Notes: generated by a model from the letters alone, not told the origin. Shown: positions 17,833 through 27,713, counted from the stretch's first letter. The stretch is DNA of 64,000 bases from Pseudoalteromonas sp. XI10 (GCF_001469895.1 NZ_LOPY01000040.1:1-64000), one strand, 5' to 3'. Numbers and translations: made by a program.

Positions 17833-19623
17833 ATGCGTGGAATGAGCCGCAAAGAACAGGTGACGAGATCGCCTGATGCAATGAACCTATCACAAAGCAT
17901 CAAAACACTCTGGCCCTATTTAATGAGCTTTAAAGGCCGAGTCATATTAGCCGTCTTAGCGCTTATTGCTGCAAAAGGCGCCACATTACTGATGCCTTGG
18001 GCACTAAAAGAAATAATTGACGCGGTTGATGCGAGTATCAACCCGCTATTAAGCGTTCCTATTGCCTTGCTCATCGCTTATGGTTTGCTGCGCTTTGCTA
18101 GTGTATTTTTTGGTGAAGTACGCGATGCGTTATTTGGCCGCGTTACAGAGCACGCAATGCGCCATATTGGCTTAAAAGTTTTTAAACATTTGCATAGTTT
18201 AGAACTTGCTTTTCACCTTGATAGGCAAACAGGCGGTATCAGTCGCGATATAGAGCGTGGCACAAGTGGCCTCAGCTTTTTAATGCGCTTTTTGATGTTT
18301 AATATTGTGCCAACCCTATTTGAAATAATCACAGTAGCCATTATTTTTGCAACCTTGTTTTCACCTTGGTTTGCACTGGTCACATTAATTGCGGTTGCTA
18401 GTTACATTGCTTTTACTGTGATTGTAACTCAGTGGCGTAACCGATTTATTCGTGAAGCAAATGCTGCCGATAACAACTCAAACACCCGTGCAATCGACAG
18501 CTTACTAAATTACGAAACCGTTAAGTATTTCAACAATGAACACTATGAAGCGAGCACCTACGACGGCTTTTTAGCTAAGTGGGAGCAAGCAAGGCTAAAA
18601 AATCGTTTATCGTTACTAGCCCTTAATTCAGGGCAAGCACTTATTATTGCCGCAGCTATTACAGCGCTAATGTGGCTAGGTGCCAGTTCAGTGGTCAATA
18701 AAGAGCTGACAATAGGTGAGCTTGTGATGATTAATGCCTACATGATCCAGCTATTTTTACCGCTTAACTTTTTAGGCTTTGTTTATCGTGAGATACGCCG
18801 TGCGCTGACTGACCTTGAAAACATGCTAGGACTGTTAAATCGCAAAGCCGCCATTAGCGATGACAAAGATGCAAAACCATTAAAAGCAACCAAAGCAGCT
18901 ATCCGATTTGAAAATGTCTCTTTTAGTTACGACAAACAACGGCCAATTTTAAATAACTTAAGCTTTGAGGTTACATCTGGCAGCAAAGTGGCCATTGTGG
19001 GTGCCAGTGGCGCAGGTAAAAGCACTCTAAGCCGCCTGCTCTACCGCTTTTATGATGTTGATGCGGGTAAAATTTATATTGATGAGCAAGCAATCAACAC
19101 AGTAACACTTGAGAGCTTGCGCCAAGCTATTGCCATCGTACCGCAAGATACCGTTCTATTTAATACCAGCATTCGCGAAAACATCGCCTACGGAAATCCA
19201 ACGGCAAGCGAAGATGAAATTGATCAAGCCATAAGCCTTGCCCATTTAGATGGATTTATTGCCAGCTTAGATAAAGGCGATAAAACCCTTGTTGGTGAAC
19301 GCGGTTTAAAAGTATCAGGCGGTGAAAAACAACGCATTGCAATTGCCAGAGCCATTTTAAAAGGTTCACCGATTTTATTATTTGATGAGGCAACATCGGC
19401 GCTAGATTCGCATTCAGAACAAGCTATTTTAAGTGCGATGCGTGAAGTTGCACAAAGACATACCAGCTTGGTTATTGCTCATCGTTTATCAACAATAACT
19501 GACGCAGACAAAATAATTGTTATGAAACAAGGACAGATTGTTGAGCATGGTCAACACCAACAACTGCTTGCAGCGAATGGTGAATACGCACGAATGTGGC
19601 AGTTACAGCAAAGCGAAGAATAA
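17833..19623 (+). CDS. ABC exporter, fused permease/ATPase of the Atm1/HMT type
   Basis: This is a 596-residue half-transporter. Six membrane helices span about 30-320; the ATPase domain follows, with Walker A GASGAGKS at 393-400, Q loop IVPQDTVLFNTSIREN, signature VSGGEKQRIAIARA, Walker B ILLFDEATSALD and switch VIAHRLSTI. The membrane part (ERGTSGLSFLMRF, ALNSGQALIIAAAITALMW) resembles Atm1/ABCB7-like exporters, which move glutathione- or sulfur-linked substrates. It should act as a homodimer in the inner membrane. The YeeN-like gene follows 74 nt later. Confidence 0.88.
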   Translation: MRGMSRKEQVTRSPDAMNLSQSIKTLWPYLMSFKGRVILAVLALIAAKGATLLMPWALKEIIDAVDASINPLLSVPIALLIAYGLLRFASVFFGEVRDALFGRVTEHAMRHIGLKVFKHLHSLELAFHLDRQTGGISRDIERGTSGLSFLMRFLMFNIVPTLFEIITVAIIFATLFSPWFALVTLIAVASYIAFTVIVTQWRNRFIREANAADNNSNTRAIDSLLNYETVKYFNNEHYEASTYDGFLAKWEQARLKNRLSLLALNSGQALIIAAAITALMWLGASSVVNKELTIGELVMINAYMIQLFLPLNFLGFVYREIRRALTDLENMLGLLNRKAAISDDKDAKPLKATKAAIRFENVSFSYDKQRPILNNLSFEVTSGSKVAIVGASGAGKSTLSRLLYRFYDVDAGKIYIDEQAINTVTLESLRQAIAIVPQDTVLFNTSIRENIAYGNPTASEDEIDQAISLAHLDGFIASLDKGDKTLVGERGLKVSGGEKQRIAIARAILKGSPILLFDEATSALDSHSEQAILSAMREVAQRHTSLVIAHRLSTITDADKIIVMKQGQIVEHGQHQQLLAANGEYARMWQLQQSEE

Positions 19624-19697
19624 ACACTGTTAACTAGTAGTTTAAATGATTAGAATAACCGCTTTATTTTTATCTATAACAAAAAGGCAACACGCAG

Positions 19698-20411
19698 ATG
19701 GGCAGAGCTTATCAAAACAAAAAAGACTCAATGGCAAAAACTGCGGGTGCAAAAACCAAAGTTTATTCAAAGTACGGAAAAGAAATTTATATCTGCGCTA
19801 AGAATGGTGGTGTTGATCCCGATGGCAACTTAGCGCTTCGTCGCTTAATTGAGCGTGCTAAGAAAGACCAAGTACCTACGCATGTAATCGAGCGTGCAAT
19901 CGATAAAGCCAAAGGCGGTGGCGGCGAAGATTACGTAGCAACTCGCTACGAAGGTTACGGCCCGGGCAACTGTATGATCATTGTTGACTGTTTAACCGAC
20001 AACAACAAACGTACCTTTGCTGACGTACGTGTTTGTTTTACAAAAGCGAATGCAAAAATTGGTGCGCAAAACTCAGTATCACACTTATTTGACCACCTCG
20101 CTATTTTTGTATTTGATGGTGATGATGACGAGGCTGTTTTAGAAGCACTAATGATGGCTGATGTTGATGTAACGGATGTAGAAGTTGAAGACGGTAAAGT
20201 GACTGTATTCGCTCCACATACTGAGTACAACAATACCCGTACAGCACTTGAAGAAATGGGAATTACTGATTTCCACGAAGATCTAATTGCTTTTGTGCCG
20301 CAAGTAGAAGCACCCATTGAAGGTGAAGACGTTGAAGTCATGGAACGCTTTTTAGCCATGCTAGAAGACTGTGACGACGTACAAAACGTTTACCACAACG
20401 CACAGTTTTAA
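19698..20411 (+). CDS. yeeN: YebC/PmpR family protein, YeeN-type
   Basis: The 237-residue protein has the three-domain YebC fold; [17 protein letters not shown] and [15 protein letters not shown] are typical. The N-terminus (MGRAYQNKK) and the ending DDVQNVYHN match the YeeN branch rather than canonical YebC. Family members are reported as DNA-binding regulators and, more recently, as ribosome-associated factors that relieve stalls; the role of YeeN itself is poorly known. The acidic central segment ([12 protein letters not shown]) is normal for the family. A terminator follows the stop directly. Confidence 0.88.
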   Translation: MGRAYQNKKDSMAKTAGAKTKVYSKYGKEIYICAKNGGVDPDGNLALRRLIERAKKDQVPTHVIERAIDKAKGGGGEDYVATRYEGYGPGNCMIIVDCLTDNNKRTFADVRVCFTKANAKIGAQNSVSHLFDHLAIFVFDGDDDEAVLEALMMADVDVTDVEVEDGKVTVFAPHTEYNNTRTALEEMGITDFHEDLIAFVPQVEAPIEGEDVEVMERFLAMLEDCDDVQNVYHNAQF

Positions 20412-20413
20412 TT

Positions 20414-20439
20414 AAAAAGGCCAACCAAGTTGGCCTTTT
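20414..20439 (+). terminator. Rho-independent terminator after the yeeN-like gene
   Basis: AAAAGGCCAAC and GTTGGCCTTTT form a perfect stem with a 3-nt loop and a trailing T run, immediately after the stop at 20411. Confidence 0.88.
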
Positions 20440-20464
20440 ACCTTTTAGCCCAAAGGAATCAACA

Positions 20465-21739
20465 TTGAATACCCTCGAAGAGTTAAAAGCCGGTTCTCTA
20501 CAAGGTTTTACACGGCTTCAGCTTGTTGCAGAACTAACCGAATTGCCAAAAGAAATTTATACCCTAGCCGATACGTTAGAAATCCTCGATTTATCTAATA
20601 ATCAGCTAAGTGATTTACCTGACGATTTTTACAAATTAAAAAATCTCAAACGGCTGTTTTTATCATTTAATCAGTTTAAACATATTCCAGACGTGCTAAG
20701 ACAATGCCCAAACTTAATCATGGTGGCATTTAAAGGTAATCAAATTACTGAGCTTAAAGCGCACTGTTTACCAACGAAGATTGAATGGCTGATCTTAACT
20801 GATAATCAAATTCCCGCTTTGCCTGATACATTTGGTGAGTACAGCAAGCTTAAAAAGCTCGCACTGGCAGGTAATCAGTTAATTCATTTGCCAGCTTCAA
20901 TGGCTAATTGTAAAGAGCTTGAGCTAATACGTTTAAGTGCCAATAAGCTTACAAAAGTTGAAGATTGGCTTTTAGCTTTACCGAAACTTGCTTGGCTTGC
21001 CTTCTCTGGTAACGATTTAAATCGCTCAACTAGCTTACACTGTGAGCAGTTTAGCAAAATCGCACTGGATGAATTCGAAGTTAAAAAGCAGATTGGCCAA
21101 GGTGCGTCTGGGGTCATTCATTTGGCCAATTGGCATCAACGTCCTGTTGCCCTCAAGCTATTTAAAGGCGAGATCACCAGTGATGGCTATCCACTTGATG
21201 AGCTAAATTGTTGTTTACAAGCCAGTAAGCATCCAAATCTCATTAAAGCATTGGGCTATGTCGATGAAGAGTCACAACTTGGTTTAGTGATGGAGCTTAT
21301 CAATAAAGAGTTTAGTAATCTTGGTTTGCCACCCTCTCTTGCAACTTGTACCCGAGATACATTCGAAGACAACAGCCAGTATTCGCCAGAAATGGTACTA
21401 AAAATTGTCAAGCAAATGGCAAGTACCCTCGCCCATTTGCATCAAAAACAAGTAAGCCATGGTGACATTTATGCCCATAACAGCATGATCAATTCACATG
21501 GCGAGTTATTATTTGGTGACTTTGGTGCGGCAACAGACTTATCAATGCTGACGCCTAATCAACAGCAGCTATTAGAAGGCATTGAAGTGCGTGCCCTTGG
21601 TTATTTCATTGATGATCTACTGACCGTAGTGAGTGAAGAAAACGACATTACTAAGATGCTTACTGACATAGCTCAAGAGTGCTTAGCATTCAACTCAGAC
21701 AAACGCCCTCGCTTTTCTGAGCTAGTTTCGCGATTATGA
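20465..21739 (+). CDS. Leucine-rich-repeat protein fused to a Ser/Thr protein kinase domain
   Basis: The 424-residue cytosolic fusion begins at TTG 20465 with AGGA 8 nt upstream. Residues about 15-190 carry about seven LRR units (LEILDLSNNQLSDLP, LKKLALAGNQLIHLP). Residues 204-424 form a protein kinase: glycine loop GQGASGVI (211-218), Lys231 in VALKLF, likely alpha-C Glu246, catalytic Asp334 and Asn339 in HGDIYAHN, and metal-binding Asp352 in GDFG. The HRD arginine is Gly, so this is a non-RD kinase with all catalytic residues kept. There is no signal peptide or Roc GTPase domain. Substrates are unknown. Confidence 0.85.
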   Translation: MNTLEELKAGSLQGFTRLQLVAELTELPKEIYTLADTLEILDLSNNQLSDLPDDFYKLKNLKRLFLSFNQFKHIPDVLRQCPNLIMVAFKGNQITELKAHCLPTKIEWLILTDNQIPALPDTFGEYSKLKKLALAGNQLIHLPASMANCKELELIRLSANKLTKVEDWLLALPKLAWLAFSGNDLNRSTSLHCEQFSKIALDEFEVKKQIGQGASGVIHLANWHQRPVALKLFKGEITSDGYPLDELNCCLQASKHPNLIKALGYVDEESQLGLVMELINKEFSNLGLPPSLATCTRDTFEDNSQYSPEMVLKIVKQMASTLAHLHQKQVSHGDIYAHNSMINSHGELLFGDFGAATDLSMLTPNQQQLLEGIEVRALGYFIDDLLTVVSEENDITKMLTDIAQECLAFNSDKRPRFSELVSRL

Positions 21740-21754
21740 GTGTAGTTAATTATA

Positions 21755-21779
21755 AATAAAGCCTCTGTGAGGCTTTATT
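21755..21779. terminator. Bidirectional terminator between convergent genes
   Basis: AATAAAGCCTC-TGT-GAGGCTTTATT is a perfect 11-bp stem with a T-rich tail on the plus strand and an A/T-rich flank on the minus side. It serves the LRR-kinase gene and contains the stop codon (21775-21777) of the convergent desaturase-family gene. Confidence 0.8.
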
Positions 21780-22911
21780 TTTGCTTTTTAAACGGGAACA
21801 CCTGCTGCTTGAACATACCTTCGGGCATGTAATCGCCAACCACACCATATTTATCGGGCCACTCTGCTTGACCTTTCACAGCAGTGCCAAAAAGATAATC
21901 TAAAAAAGAAAAATGCGCAGCATAGTTACGGTCAATGGCCGCTTTATCAGAGGAATGATGCCAATGATGAAACTGAGGCGTAACCAGTACGTACTTTAAC
22001 CATCCAAATTTCACCCGAACATTTGCGTGGTTAAACACGGCCTGAAAGCCAACAATAATGACATAGAGGCTAATAACATCCGATGGGAAGCCGAGCACAA
22101 AAATAGGCGTGAGTACTAAGCTGCGCGTCACGAGTATTTCTAAAATATGCTGACGAGAGCCTGCAAGCCAATCCATTTCTTTTGCACTATGATGCACGGC
22201 ATGAAAACGCCAAAGCAATGGCACTTCGTGATAAGCCCTATGCACAAAGTACTGCATTAAATCAGCCACTAAAATGATCAAAAATAGCTGCAGTAAAAAT
22301 GGCAGTTGAATAATAAAGCCTTGCACTGTATCAGACACAGCCCAGCCAAATGCGTGATGCACAAACTGATTGGTTGCAAGCAACACAAAACCAATAATTA
22401 AGTGATTAACAAAGAAATGATTTAAATCACCCTGCCACTCAGAGCGGAGAATATTTTGTTCTCTACGGTGCGGCAGTAGCTTTTCAATTAGAATAAAAAT
22501 CAGTGTGGAGCCAAGTAAATCAAGAATGAACCAATCCAGCCCCAAGTACGGCGTATTATCTTTAAAGTCGCCCACTTCAACATTTGGCCCACCAAATGCA
22601 ATAGCAAGTAAGATCAAAACCCAAGCCGTTGCACCGAGCCGCTTATTAGTATTACGAACAAAATTCAACAACCCTAAACTGCCTGAAATAATCAATGCCA
22701 CAAACATCAGCTGGCGTAAAAACTCGACACTGTAGTTTTGCCTGAGCTCTGGGGTCGTTAAGTACTCTGGAAAATGAAAGGCTAACACCCCTAAACAGGA
22801 TAAAACCGCTAAGAAGCAAGCAATATAGCCGCTGATATTGCCTTCACCTACTTGAAACTGCTCAGCCCTAAATAGCCGATGATAAAGACGTGTCATGATA
22901 TGAAAATCCAT
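21775..22911 (-). CDS. Sterol desaturase / fatty acid hydroxylase family membrane protein
   Basis: The 378-residue membrane protein has several hydrophobic segments and a di-iron histidine set: HRAYH (224-228), HAVHH (237-241) and QFHHWHHSSD near residue 330. This is the integral-membrane hydroxylase/desaturase pattern. Such enzymes insert oxygen or double bonds into lipids using molecular oxygen. Which lipid is modified here cannot be told; bacterial members act on fatty acids, carotenoids, hopanoids or ether lipids. It is a single-gene unit, convergent with the LRR kinase. Confidence 0.85.
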   Translation of the reverse strand: MDFHIMTRLYHRLFRAEQFQVGEGNISGYIACFLAVLSCLGVLAFHFPEYLTTPELRQNYSVEFLRQLMFVALIISGSLGLLNFVRNTNKRLGATAWVLILLAIAFGGPNVEVGDFKDNTPYLGLDWFILDLLGSTLIFILIEKLLPHRREQNILRSEWQGDLNHFFVNHLIIGFVLLATNQFVHHAFGWAVSDTVQGFIIQLPFLLQLFLIILVADLMQYFVHRAYHEVPLLWRFHAVHHSAKEMDWLAGSRQHILEILVTRSLVLTPIFVLGFPSDVISLYVIIVGFQAVFNHANVRVKFGWLKYVLVTPQFHHWHHSSDKAAIDRNYAAHFSFLDYLFGTAVKGQAEWPDKYGVVGDYMPEGMFKQQVFPFKKQK

Positions 22912-23084
22912 TTATCAATTTTTTGCAGCATAACATAGAAGAATTTAGGAACAAATATACGCTAAGCCATCACTATCATGTGTACAGGACAAATTATTAA
23001 CTAAGATAAGAGCTGTTTGATTTTATTGAACATCCATATCCTTATGAAACAATTTAGGCTTATATGATGTTAAGCTTTTTAATT

Positions 23085-23528
23085 TTACTGAAATGCTTTA
23101 TCAAACTTATCTTGATCTAGGTATTTATCAAATGCACCTAAAGCATTACCCACACTTGGCTCAGCCATTAACTCTTGCATTGCAACTTCACCGACAATAC
23201 CGAATGCGTTTTCCATTGCTCCCTGACCGCCGACTTCTATCGCCGCCTTTACTTGCTTTGGACAGTCTTCGGTTAATAAACGGGTAACTAATGCACCAAC
23301 ATAGCGATTAGTGTCATCTATATCTTGCTCTGTCACATTCGAGAAAGGTTTAATAATACTGTGCGTAGACATACCTAGATAAATCCACTTAGCTAGGTTC
23401 TTTCGTTCTTTGCCATTTAGTGAATCAGTTAAACACACTGCAAGTTGCTGTGCTTCTTCTGATGCTGAAACATAACTAGGCAGTAACGACATTACAAAGA
23501 ATGAAGTAGTTAATAAGATTTTTTTCAT
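23085..23528 (-). CDS. Exported protein of unknown function
   Basis: The 147-residue product starts at the ATG at 23528, chosen because GAGG lies 6 nt upstream and inside the alternative start four codons earlier. A signal peptide (MKKILLTTSFFVMSLLPSYVSA) is followed by an alpha-helical mature domain with two Cys residues (AVCLTDSLNG and LLTEDCPKQ), which could form a disulfide in the periplasm. No known domain is recognised. A lipoprotein gene lies directly upstream on the same strand (21-nt gap), so the two are probably one operon. Confidence 0.65.
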   Translation of the reverse strand: MKKILLTTSFFVMSLLPSYVSASEEAQQLAVCLTDSLNGKERKNLAKWIYLGMSTHSIIKPFSNVTEQDIDDTNRYVGALVTRLLTEDCPKQVKAAIEVGGQGAMENAFGIVGEVAMQELMAEPSVGNALGAFDKYLDQDKFDKAFQ

Positions 23529-23549
23529 TATTTTCCTCATAAACTGGGA

Positions 23550-23897
23550 TTAACCATAGAATTCTACTTCAGTTTTTACACCAAAGGGTAAAATGAATTC
23601 TCTAAATTCAGGGTCCCCTTGCTGAGCTTTTGGATATTTAAGGTTATACATATTCTTTTTAAACATATTTAAGAATTGCTTATTTTGCAGCTTATTATCT
23701 AATACACTGACTTTGACAACATCACCCGCTTGATTAACTATCATCATAAATAAAATTTTATCATCAGATCGTCTGAAGTCGTCTTTTGCTTTTGTTATCA
23801 CATCTTTGGGAATATTAAAATCGGGTAGGTTTTTATCTTGTGTTGATGAGCAAGACACTAACAAGAGACATAAAGGTATTAAAAATTTATTCATCAT
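23550..23897 (-). CDS. Small lipoprotein with TonB C-terminal-like domain
   Basis: The 115-residue product has a lipoprotein signal (MMNKFLIPLCLLLVSCSS; Cys at the lipobox LVSC). The remainder matches the TonB C-terminal pattern: ILFMMIVNQAGDVVKVSVLD, a helix (FKKNMYNLKYP), then a final strand (LPFGVKTEVEFYG). It lacks a membrane helix and proline span, so it would not transmit energy as TonB does. It may be an anchored adaptor. It lies 21 nt upstream of the exported 147-residue protein. Confidence 0.65.
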   Translation of the reverse strand: MMNKFLIPLCLLLVSCSSTQDKNLPDFNIPKDVITKAKDDFRRSDDKILFMMIVNQAGDVVKVSVLDNKLQNKQFLNMFKKNMYNLKYPKAQQGDPEFREFILPFGVKTEVEFYG

Positions 23898-23962
23898 CTG
23901 TCCCTAAAAATGTTTAAAGACAAGATACTGTGAATAAATGCTTTTATCCAGCAAAAACCAAA

Positions 23963-23985
23963 AAAGCCACGATAAACGTGGCTTT
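23963..23985 (-). terminator. Rho-independent terminator after gap
   Basis: AAAGCCACG-ATAAA-CGTGGCTTT is a perfect 9-bp stem followed by T-rich sequence on the minus strand, 31 nt after the gap stop. Confidence 0.88.
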
Positions 23986-24016
23986 GTTGGATAAAGCTTA
24001 AACTTTTACTGTTCTA

Positions 24017-25021
24017 TTATAAGAACTGACCTAGCGCTTTAACTTGGTCTAACATGCGGTTTGAGAAACCCCACTCGTTATCGTACCAAGCCATCACTTT
24101 AACAAGCTTACCATCTACTTTAGTTTGGGTAGAATCGAAGATTGAAGACGCAGGGTTGTGGTTAAAGTCGATAGAAACAAGTGGTAGTTCGTTGTATTCA
24201 AGAATACCTTGCATTGCACCTTCTGATGCAGCTTTAACTACTTCGTTGATTTCTGCTGCAGTTGTTTCACGCTTAGCAACGAACGTTAAGTCTACTAAAG
24301 AAACGTTGATTGTTGGTACACGTACTGCCATGCCGTCAAGTTTACCCGCAAGTTCAGGAAGTACTAAACCAACTGCTTTAGCTGCACCTGTTTTCGTTGG
24401 GATCATTGACTGAGTTGCGCTACGTGCACGGTATAAGTCTGGGTGATAAACGTCAGATAAGTTTTGATCGTTTGTGTAAGCATGAATTGTTGTCATGCTA
24501 CCTTGCTCGATACCTACTGTATCGTTGATTGCTTTTGCAATTGGCGCTAAACAGTTTGTTGTACAAGATGCATTTGAAATGATGTTGCTGTCAGCGTTTA
24601 ATACTTCGCTGTTAACACCATGAACAACTGTTGCATCCATGTCCGTGCCTGGTGCAGAAACGATTACTTTTTTAGCACCCGCTTCAATGTGTTTAGCCGC
24701 TGCGTCACGTGAAGTGAATAAACCAGTACATTCTAAAACGATATCTACGTTTAGAGCTTTCCAAGGAAGGTTTGCTGGATCACGCTCTTGTGTAAGGGTA
24801 ATTTCATCATTACCAATTAGCATGGTGTTTTCAGCAAGTGTTACTTTTTGAGAAAATTGACCGTGTACTGAGTCAAATTGAGTTAAATGCGCGTTAACAT
24901 TTGCTGGTGCTAAATCGTTGATTGCAACGATTTTGATTTCGTTGTTTTGAGCTGACTCATAAAGGGCACGTAATACGTTACGACCAATACGTCCATAGCC
25001 ATTAATTGCAACATTAATCAT
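24017..25021 (-). CDS. gap: Glyceraldehyde-3-phosphate dehydrogenase
   Basis: The 334-residue phosphorylating GAPDH has a Rossmann start [15 protein letters not shown], catalytic Cys153 in SNASCTTN and His180 in TTIHAYTND. Asp at VAINDL favours NAD over NADP. It converts glyceraldehyde-3-phosphate to 1,3-bisphosphoglycerate. It lies 18 nt after eda and ends the edd-eda-gap unit, so it handles the triose phosphate released by KDPG aldolase. An erythrose-4-phosphate dehydrogenase (Epd) is the main alternative, but the operon context favours the Entner-Doudoroff role. Confidence 0.93.
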   Translation of the reverse strand: MINVAINGYGRIGRNVLRALYESAQNNEIKIVAINDLAPANVNAHLTQFDSVHGQFSQKVTLAENTMLIGNDEITLTQERDPANLPWKALNVDIVLECTGLFTSRDAAAKHIEAGAKKVIVSAPGTDMDATVVHGVNSEVLNADSNIISNASCTTNCLAPIAKAINDTVGIEQGSMTTIHAYTNDQNLSDVYHPDLYRARSATQSMIPTKTGAAKAVGLVLPELAGKLDGMAVRVPTINVSLVDLTFVAKRETTAAEINEVVKAASEGAMQGILEYNELPLVSIDFNHNPASSIFDSTQTKVDGKLVKVMAWYDNEWGFSNRMLDQVKALGQFL

Positions 25022-25039
25022 TCTAATATCTCCCGTTAA

Positions 25040-25660
25040 TTATTTTACTTCACTTGCTTGGCGAGCAAGCGCTTCAATGGCTTGCCAGTCTTTGTTTTCA
25101 ATAAGTTGTTTATCTAGCATCCAAGTACCACCTACACAGATTACGTTTTTAAGTGCCAGGTAATTAGGTGCTGTTTCAAGGCTAATTCCGCCTGTAGGGC
25201 AAAAAGTTACTTGTGGTAAAGGGCCACCAATTGATTTCAGCATTGCTGTGCCACCTGCTGCTTCTGCAGGAAAGAACTTTAAGAACTTAAAGCCATGGCT
25301 TGCTAATTTCATTACTTCACTTGGTGTTGCTGCACCTGGTAAAAATGGAATATCCGTGTCTTTAGCCAGTGCTAATAATTCGTCGTTTACACCTGGGCTA
25401 ACCATGAAGTCAGCACCGGCTTCAACAGATGCATTAAATGTTGCTTTATCAACCACGGTACCTGTGCCAACGTATGCTTCTGGTACGGCTTCTTTCATTA
25501 GCTTTACAGCTTCTGCCGCAATCGGCGTACGTAAAGTAATTTCTAGTGCTTTTAAGCCACCGTTATAAAGCGCACGTGCAAGGGGTGCTGCATCTTCAAG
25601 TTTTTCGATAACAACAACCGGTACCACAGGTGCCGATGATAAAATTTTCTCAATGCTCAT
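25040..25660 (-). CDS. eda: KDPG aldolase (2-dehydro-3-deoxy-phosphogluconate aldolase)
   Basis: The 206-residue class I aldolase has its Schiff-base lysine at Lys128 in FKFLKFFPAEAAGG and catalytic Glu40 in ALEITLRT; VGTGTV and PGAATPSE form the phosphate site. It splits KDPG into pyruvate and glyceraldehyde-3-phosphate, the last step of the Entner-Doudoroff pathway. Length agrees with E. coli Eda (213). It lies 34 nt after edd and 18 nt before gap on the same strand, so the three are one transcript. Confidence 0.95.
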   Translation of the reverse strand: MSIEKILSSAPVVPVVVIEKLEDAAPLARALYNGGLKALEITLRTPIAAEAVKLMKEAVPEAYVGTGTVVDKATFNASVEAGADFMVSPGVNDELLALAKDTDIPFLPGAATPSEVMKLASHGFKFLKFFPAEAAGGTAMLKSIGGPLPQVTFCPTGGISLETAPNYLALKNVICVGGTWMLDKQLIENKDWQAIEALARQASEVK

Positions 25661-25694
25661 TGTTTGTTCCTCATAGCCCAGTAACGGCGTATTA

Positions 25695-27545
25695 TTATTC
25701 TAAACCAAAGGCACTTGCGCCAAGGTCTGCACTACTTACTATATTTCTGAAACCTGCGAATAACTCTCGGCCTGTACCATATGTTTGGCTTGGTTGGCTA
25801 AGTTGTAATTCACGTTTTGCTAATTCTTCATCGCTTACGTGTACTTTCAATACACCCGCTGGTGCATCAAGGGTCACTAAATCACCTTCGTGAATTTTTG
25901 CGATTACACCACCTTCAACCGCTTCTGGTGCTAAGTGGATTGCAGCAGGAACTTTACCTGATGCACCCGACATACGGCCGTCAGTCACAATCGCCACTTT
26001 GTAGCCTTGGTCTTGTAGTGTTGCCATTACTGGCGTTAATTTATGAAGCTCAGGCATGCCTTTGGCTTTTGGACCTTGCTCTTTAAGTACAGCAATAAAG
26101 TCTGTGTTTAATTCACCGCGGCTATACGCTTCTTGTAACTCACCTTGTGAGCTAAATACTTTAGCTGGCGCAGAAACAACTTGGTGTGACTCAGCCACTG
26201 CCGATACTTTAATAACAGCTTTACCAAGGTTACCTGTAAGAAGCTGTAAACCACCCTGCTTGCTAAACGGATTATCAATTGGACGTAACACTTCTTCATC
26301 GTGTGATTTTTCAGGACACGCTACCCATTTAACTTTGCTTGGGCCAGTGCTGTTAGTCATGATCACTGATGAATCTTTATCTAGCATTGGCTCTGTGGTG
26401 TATGCTTCTAAGCCCTCACCCACAATCGTTTTCACGTCGTTATGTAAGTAACCTTTGCTTAGCAGTTGCTTCATTAAGAAGCCCATACCGCCTGCTGCTT
26501 GGAAGTGGTTCACATCTGCTGAGCCGTTCGGGTAGATACGTGTAAGAAGTGGCACAACTTCTGATAAGTCAGCCATGTCTTTCCAAGTAAGGATTACACC
26601 CGCAGCTTTCGCAATTGCTACTAAGTGGATTGCGTGGTTCGTTGAGCCGCCTGTTGATAACAAGCCAACTAAACCATTAATAATTGTTTTTTCACTTACT
26701 ACGTCTGCAAGGCAGTTAGCGTTTTTTGTTTCGATTAACTGCTTTAACATGGTTTCTACAGCATGACCTGTTAAACCATCACGTAGTTCTGTGTAAGGGT
26801 TAATGAAAGAGCTACCTGGTAAATGTAGACCCATGATTTCCATTAACATTTGATTCGAGTTTGCCGTACCGTAGAAAGTACAGGTACCTGCACTGTGATA
26901 CGATGCGCTTTCTGCTTCTAAAAGCTCTTCACGGCTTACTAAGCCCTGTGCAAATTTTTGACGTACACGGGCTTTTTCTTTATTCGGGATACCCGACTGC
27001 ATTGGACCTGCTGGTAAGAAATAAGTTGGTAAATGACCAAATGATAAGGCACCAATTAAAAGTCCAGGGACAATCTTGTCACATACACCTAAACAGAAAA
27101 CACCGTCGAACACGTCATGCGATAAAGAAACCGCAGTTGACATTGCAATCACATCACGCGAGAACAGTGAAAGCTCCATACCATCACGGCCTTGTGTAAC
27201 ACCATCACACATAGCAGGTACGCCACCAGCAACCTGTGCTGTAGCATCAAACTTAGTGGCAAGGCTTTTGATGATTTCTGGATAGTCTTTGTAAGGTACA
27301 TGCGCAGAAAGCATGTCGTTATAAGCGTTGATGATAGCTAGATTTGGTTGCTCGTCTGATTTTAAACGAGCTTTGTCATCGCTGCTACAAGCAGCCATAA
27401 CGTGTGCAATATTACCACAGCCTAAACCTGCACGAACTCTTGTTTGTTTTTTTGCGTGCGCGATTCGCTCTAAATAAGCTTGGCGGGTCTCTTTACTGCG
27501 TTCGATAACGCGTTCGGTGACTTCTTGGATACGAGGATGCAACAT
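25695..27545 (-). CDS. edd: 6-phosphogluconate dehydratase
   Basis: The 616-residue protein starts at the ATG at 27545 ([13 protein letters not shown]), which aligns with the start of known Edd proteins; an ATG five codons earlier (27560) is possible, and the TTG at 27593 is unlikely. It is an IlvD/Edd iron-sulfur dehydratase: cluster cysteines in [14 protein letters not shown] and [13 protein letters not shown], and the C-terminal [18 protein letters not shown] motif. It makes KDPG from 6-phosphogluconate. It is the first gene of edd-eda-gap and has two operators upstream. It is oxygen-labile in characterised homologues. Confidence 0.94.
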   Translation of the reverse strand: MLHPRIQEVTERVIERSKETRQAYLERIAHAKKQTRVRAGLGCGNIAHVMAACSSDDKARLKSDEQPNLAIINAYNDMLSAHVPYKDYPEIIKSLATKFDATAQVAGGVPAMCDGVTQGRDGMELSLFSRDVIAMSTAVSLSHDVFDGVFCLGVCDKIVPGLLIGALSFGHLPTYFLPAGPMQSGIPNKEKARVRQKFAQGLVSREELLEAESASYHSAGTCTFYGTANSNQMLMEIMGLHLPGSSFINPYTELRDGLTGHAVETMLKQLIETKNANCLADVVSEKTIINGLVGLLSTGGSTNHAIHLVAIAKAAGVILTWKDMADLSEVVPLLTRIYPNGSADVNHFQAAGGMGFLMKQLLSKGYLHNDVKTIVGEGLEAYTTEPMLDKDSSVIMTNSTGPSKVKWVACPEKSHDEEVLRPIDNPFSKQGGLQLLTGNLGKAVIKVSAVAESHQVVSAPAKVFSSQGELQEAYSRGELNTDFIAVLKEQGPKAKGMPELHKLTPVMATLQDQGYKVAIVTDGRMSGASGKVPAAIHLAPEAVEGGVIAKIHEGDLVTLDAPAGVLKVHVSDEELAKRELQLSQPSQTYGTGRELFAGFRNIVSSADLGASAFGLE

Positions 27546-27680
27546 ATAAATTCGACTCATCTCTATAGTTAGAGGATAAAGGCTCAGTAACAATTACAGA
27601 CTCCACGAAAATAATTGTACTGAGCAACTTTGATTTACCCGTTCAAAGGTACGCTGACAGGCTGTCTCTCACAACCAACC

Positions 27681-27694
27681 TGACACCGGTGTCA
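27681..27694. promoter_or_regulatory. LacI-type operator, edd proximal site
   Basis: The perfect 14-bp palindrome TGACACCGGTGTCA has the central CG and symmetry typical of LacI-family sites. It begins about 4 nt downstream of the candidate -10, so it overlaps the expected start of transcription of edd-eda-gap. Regulator inferred: the LacI protein at 27977-28990. Confidence 0.75.
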
Positions 27695-27713
27695 CTGTAT
27701 TAACTCATGACTG

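Noticed and set aside
19955-20359. 134-codon frame antisense to the yeeN-like gene
   Set aside because: It is Ser/Thr-rich and lies wholly opposite a well-supported conserved gene, typical of a shadow frame.
24017-25021. Reading gap as erythrose-4-phosphate dehydrogenase (epd)
   Set aside because: Family motifs do not exclude it, but co-transcription with edd and eda and the absence of pyridoxine or pgk genes favour GAPDH.
26056-26451. 131-codon frame antisense to edd
   Set aside because: It lies entirely within edd, which has full family motifs; no independent signal.
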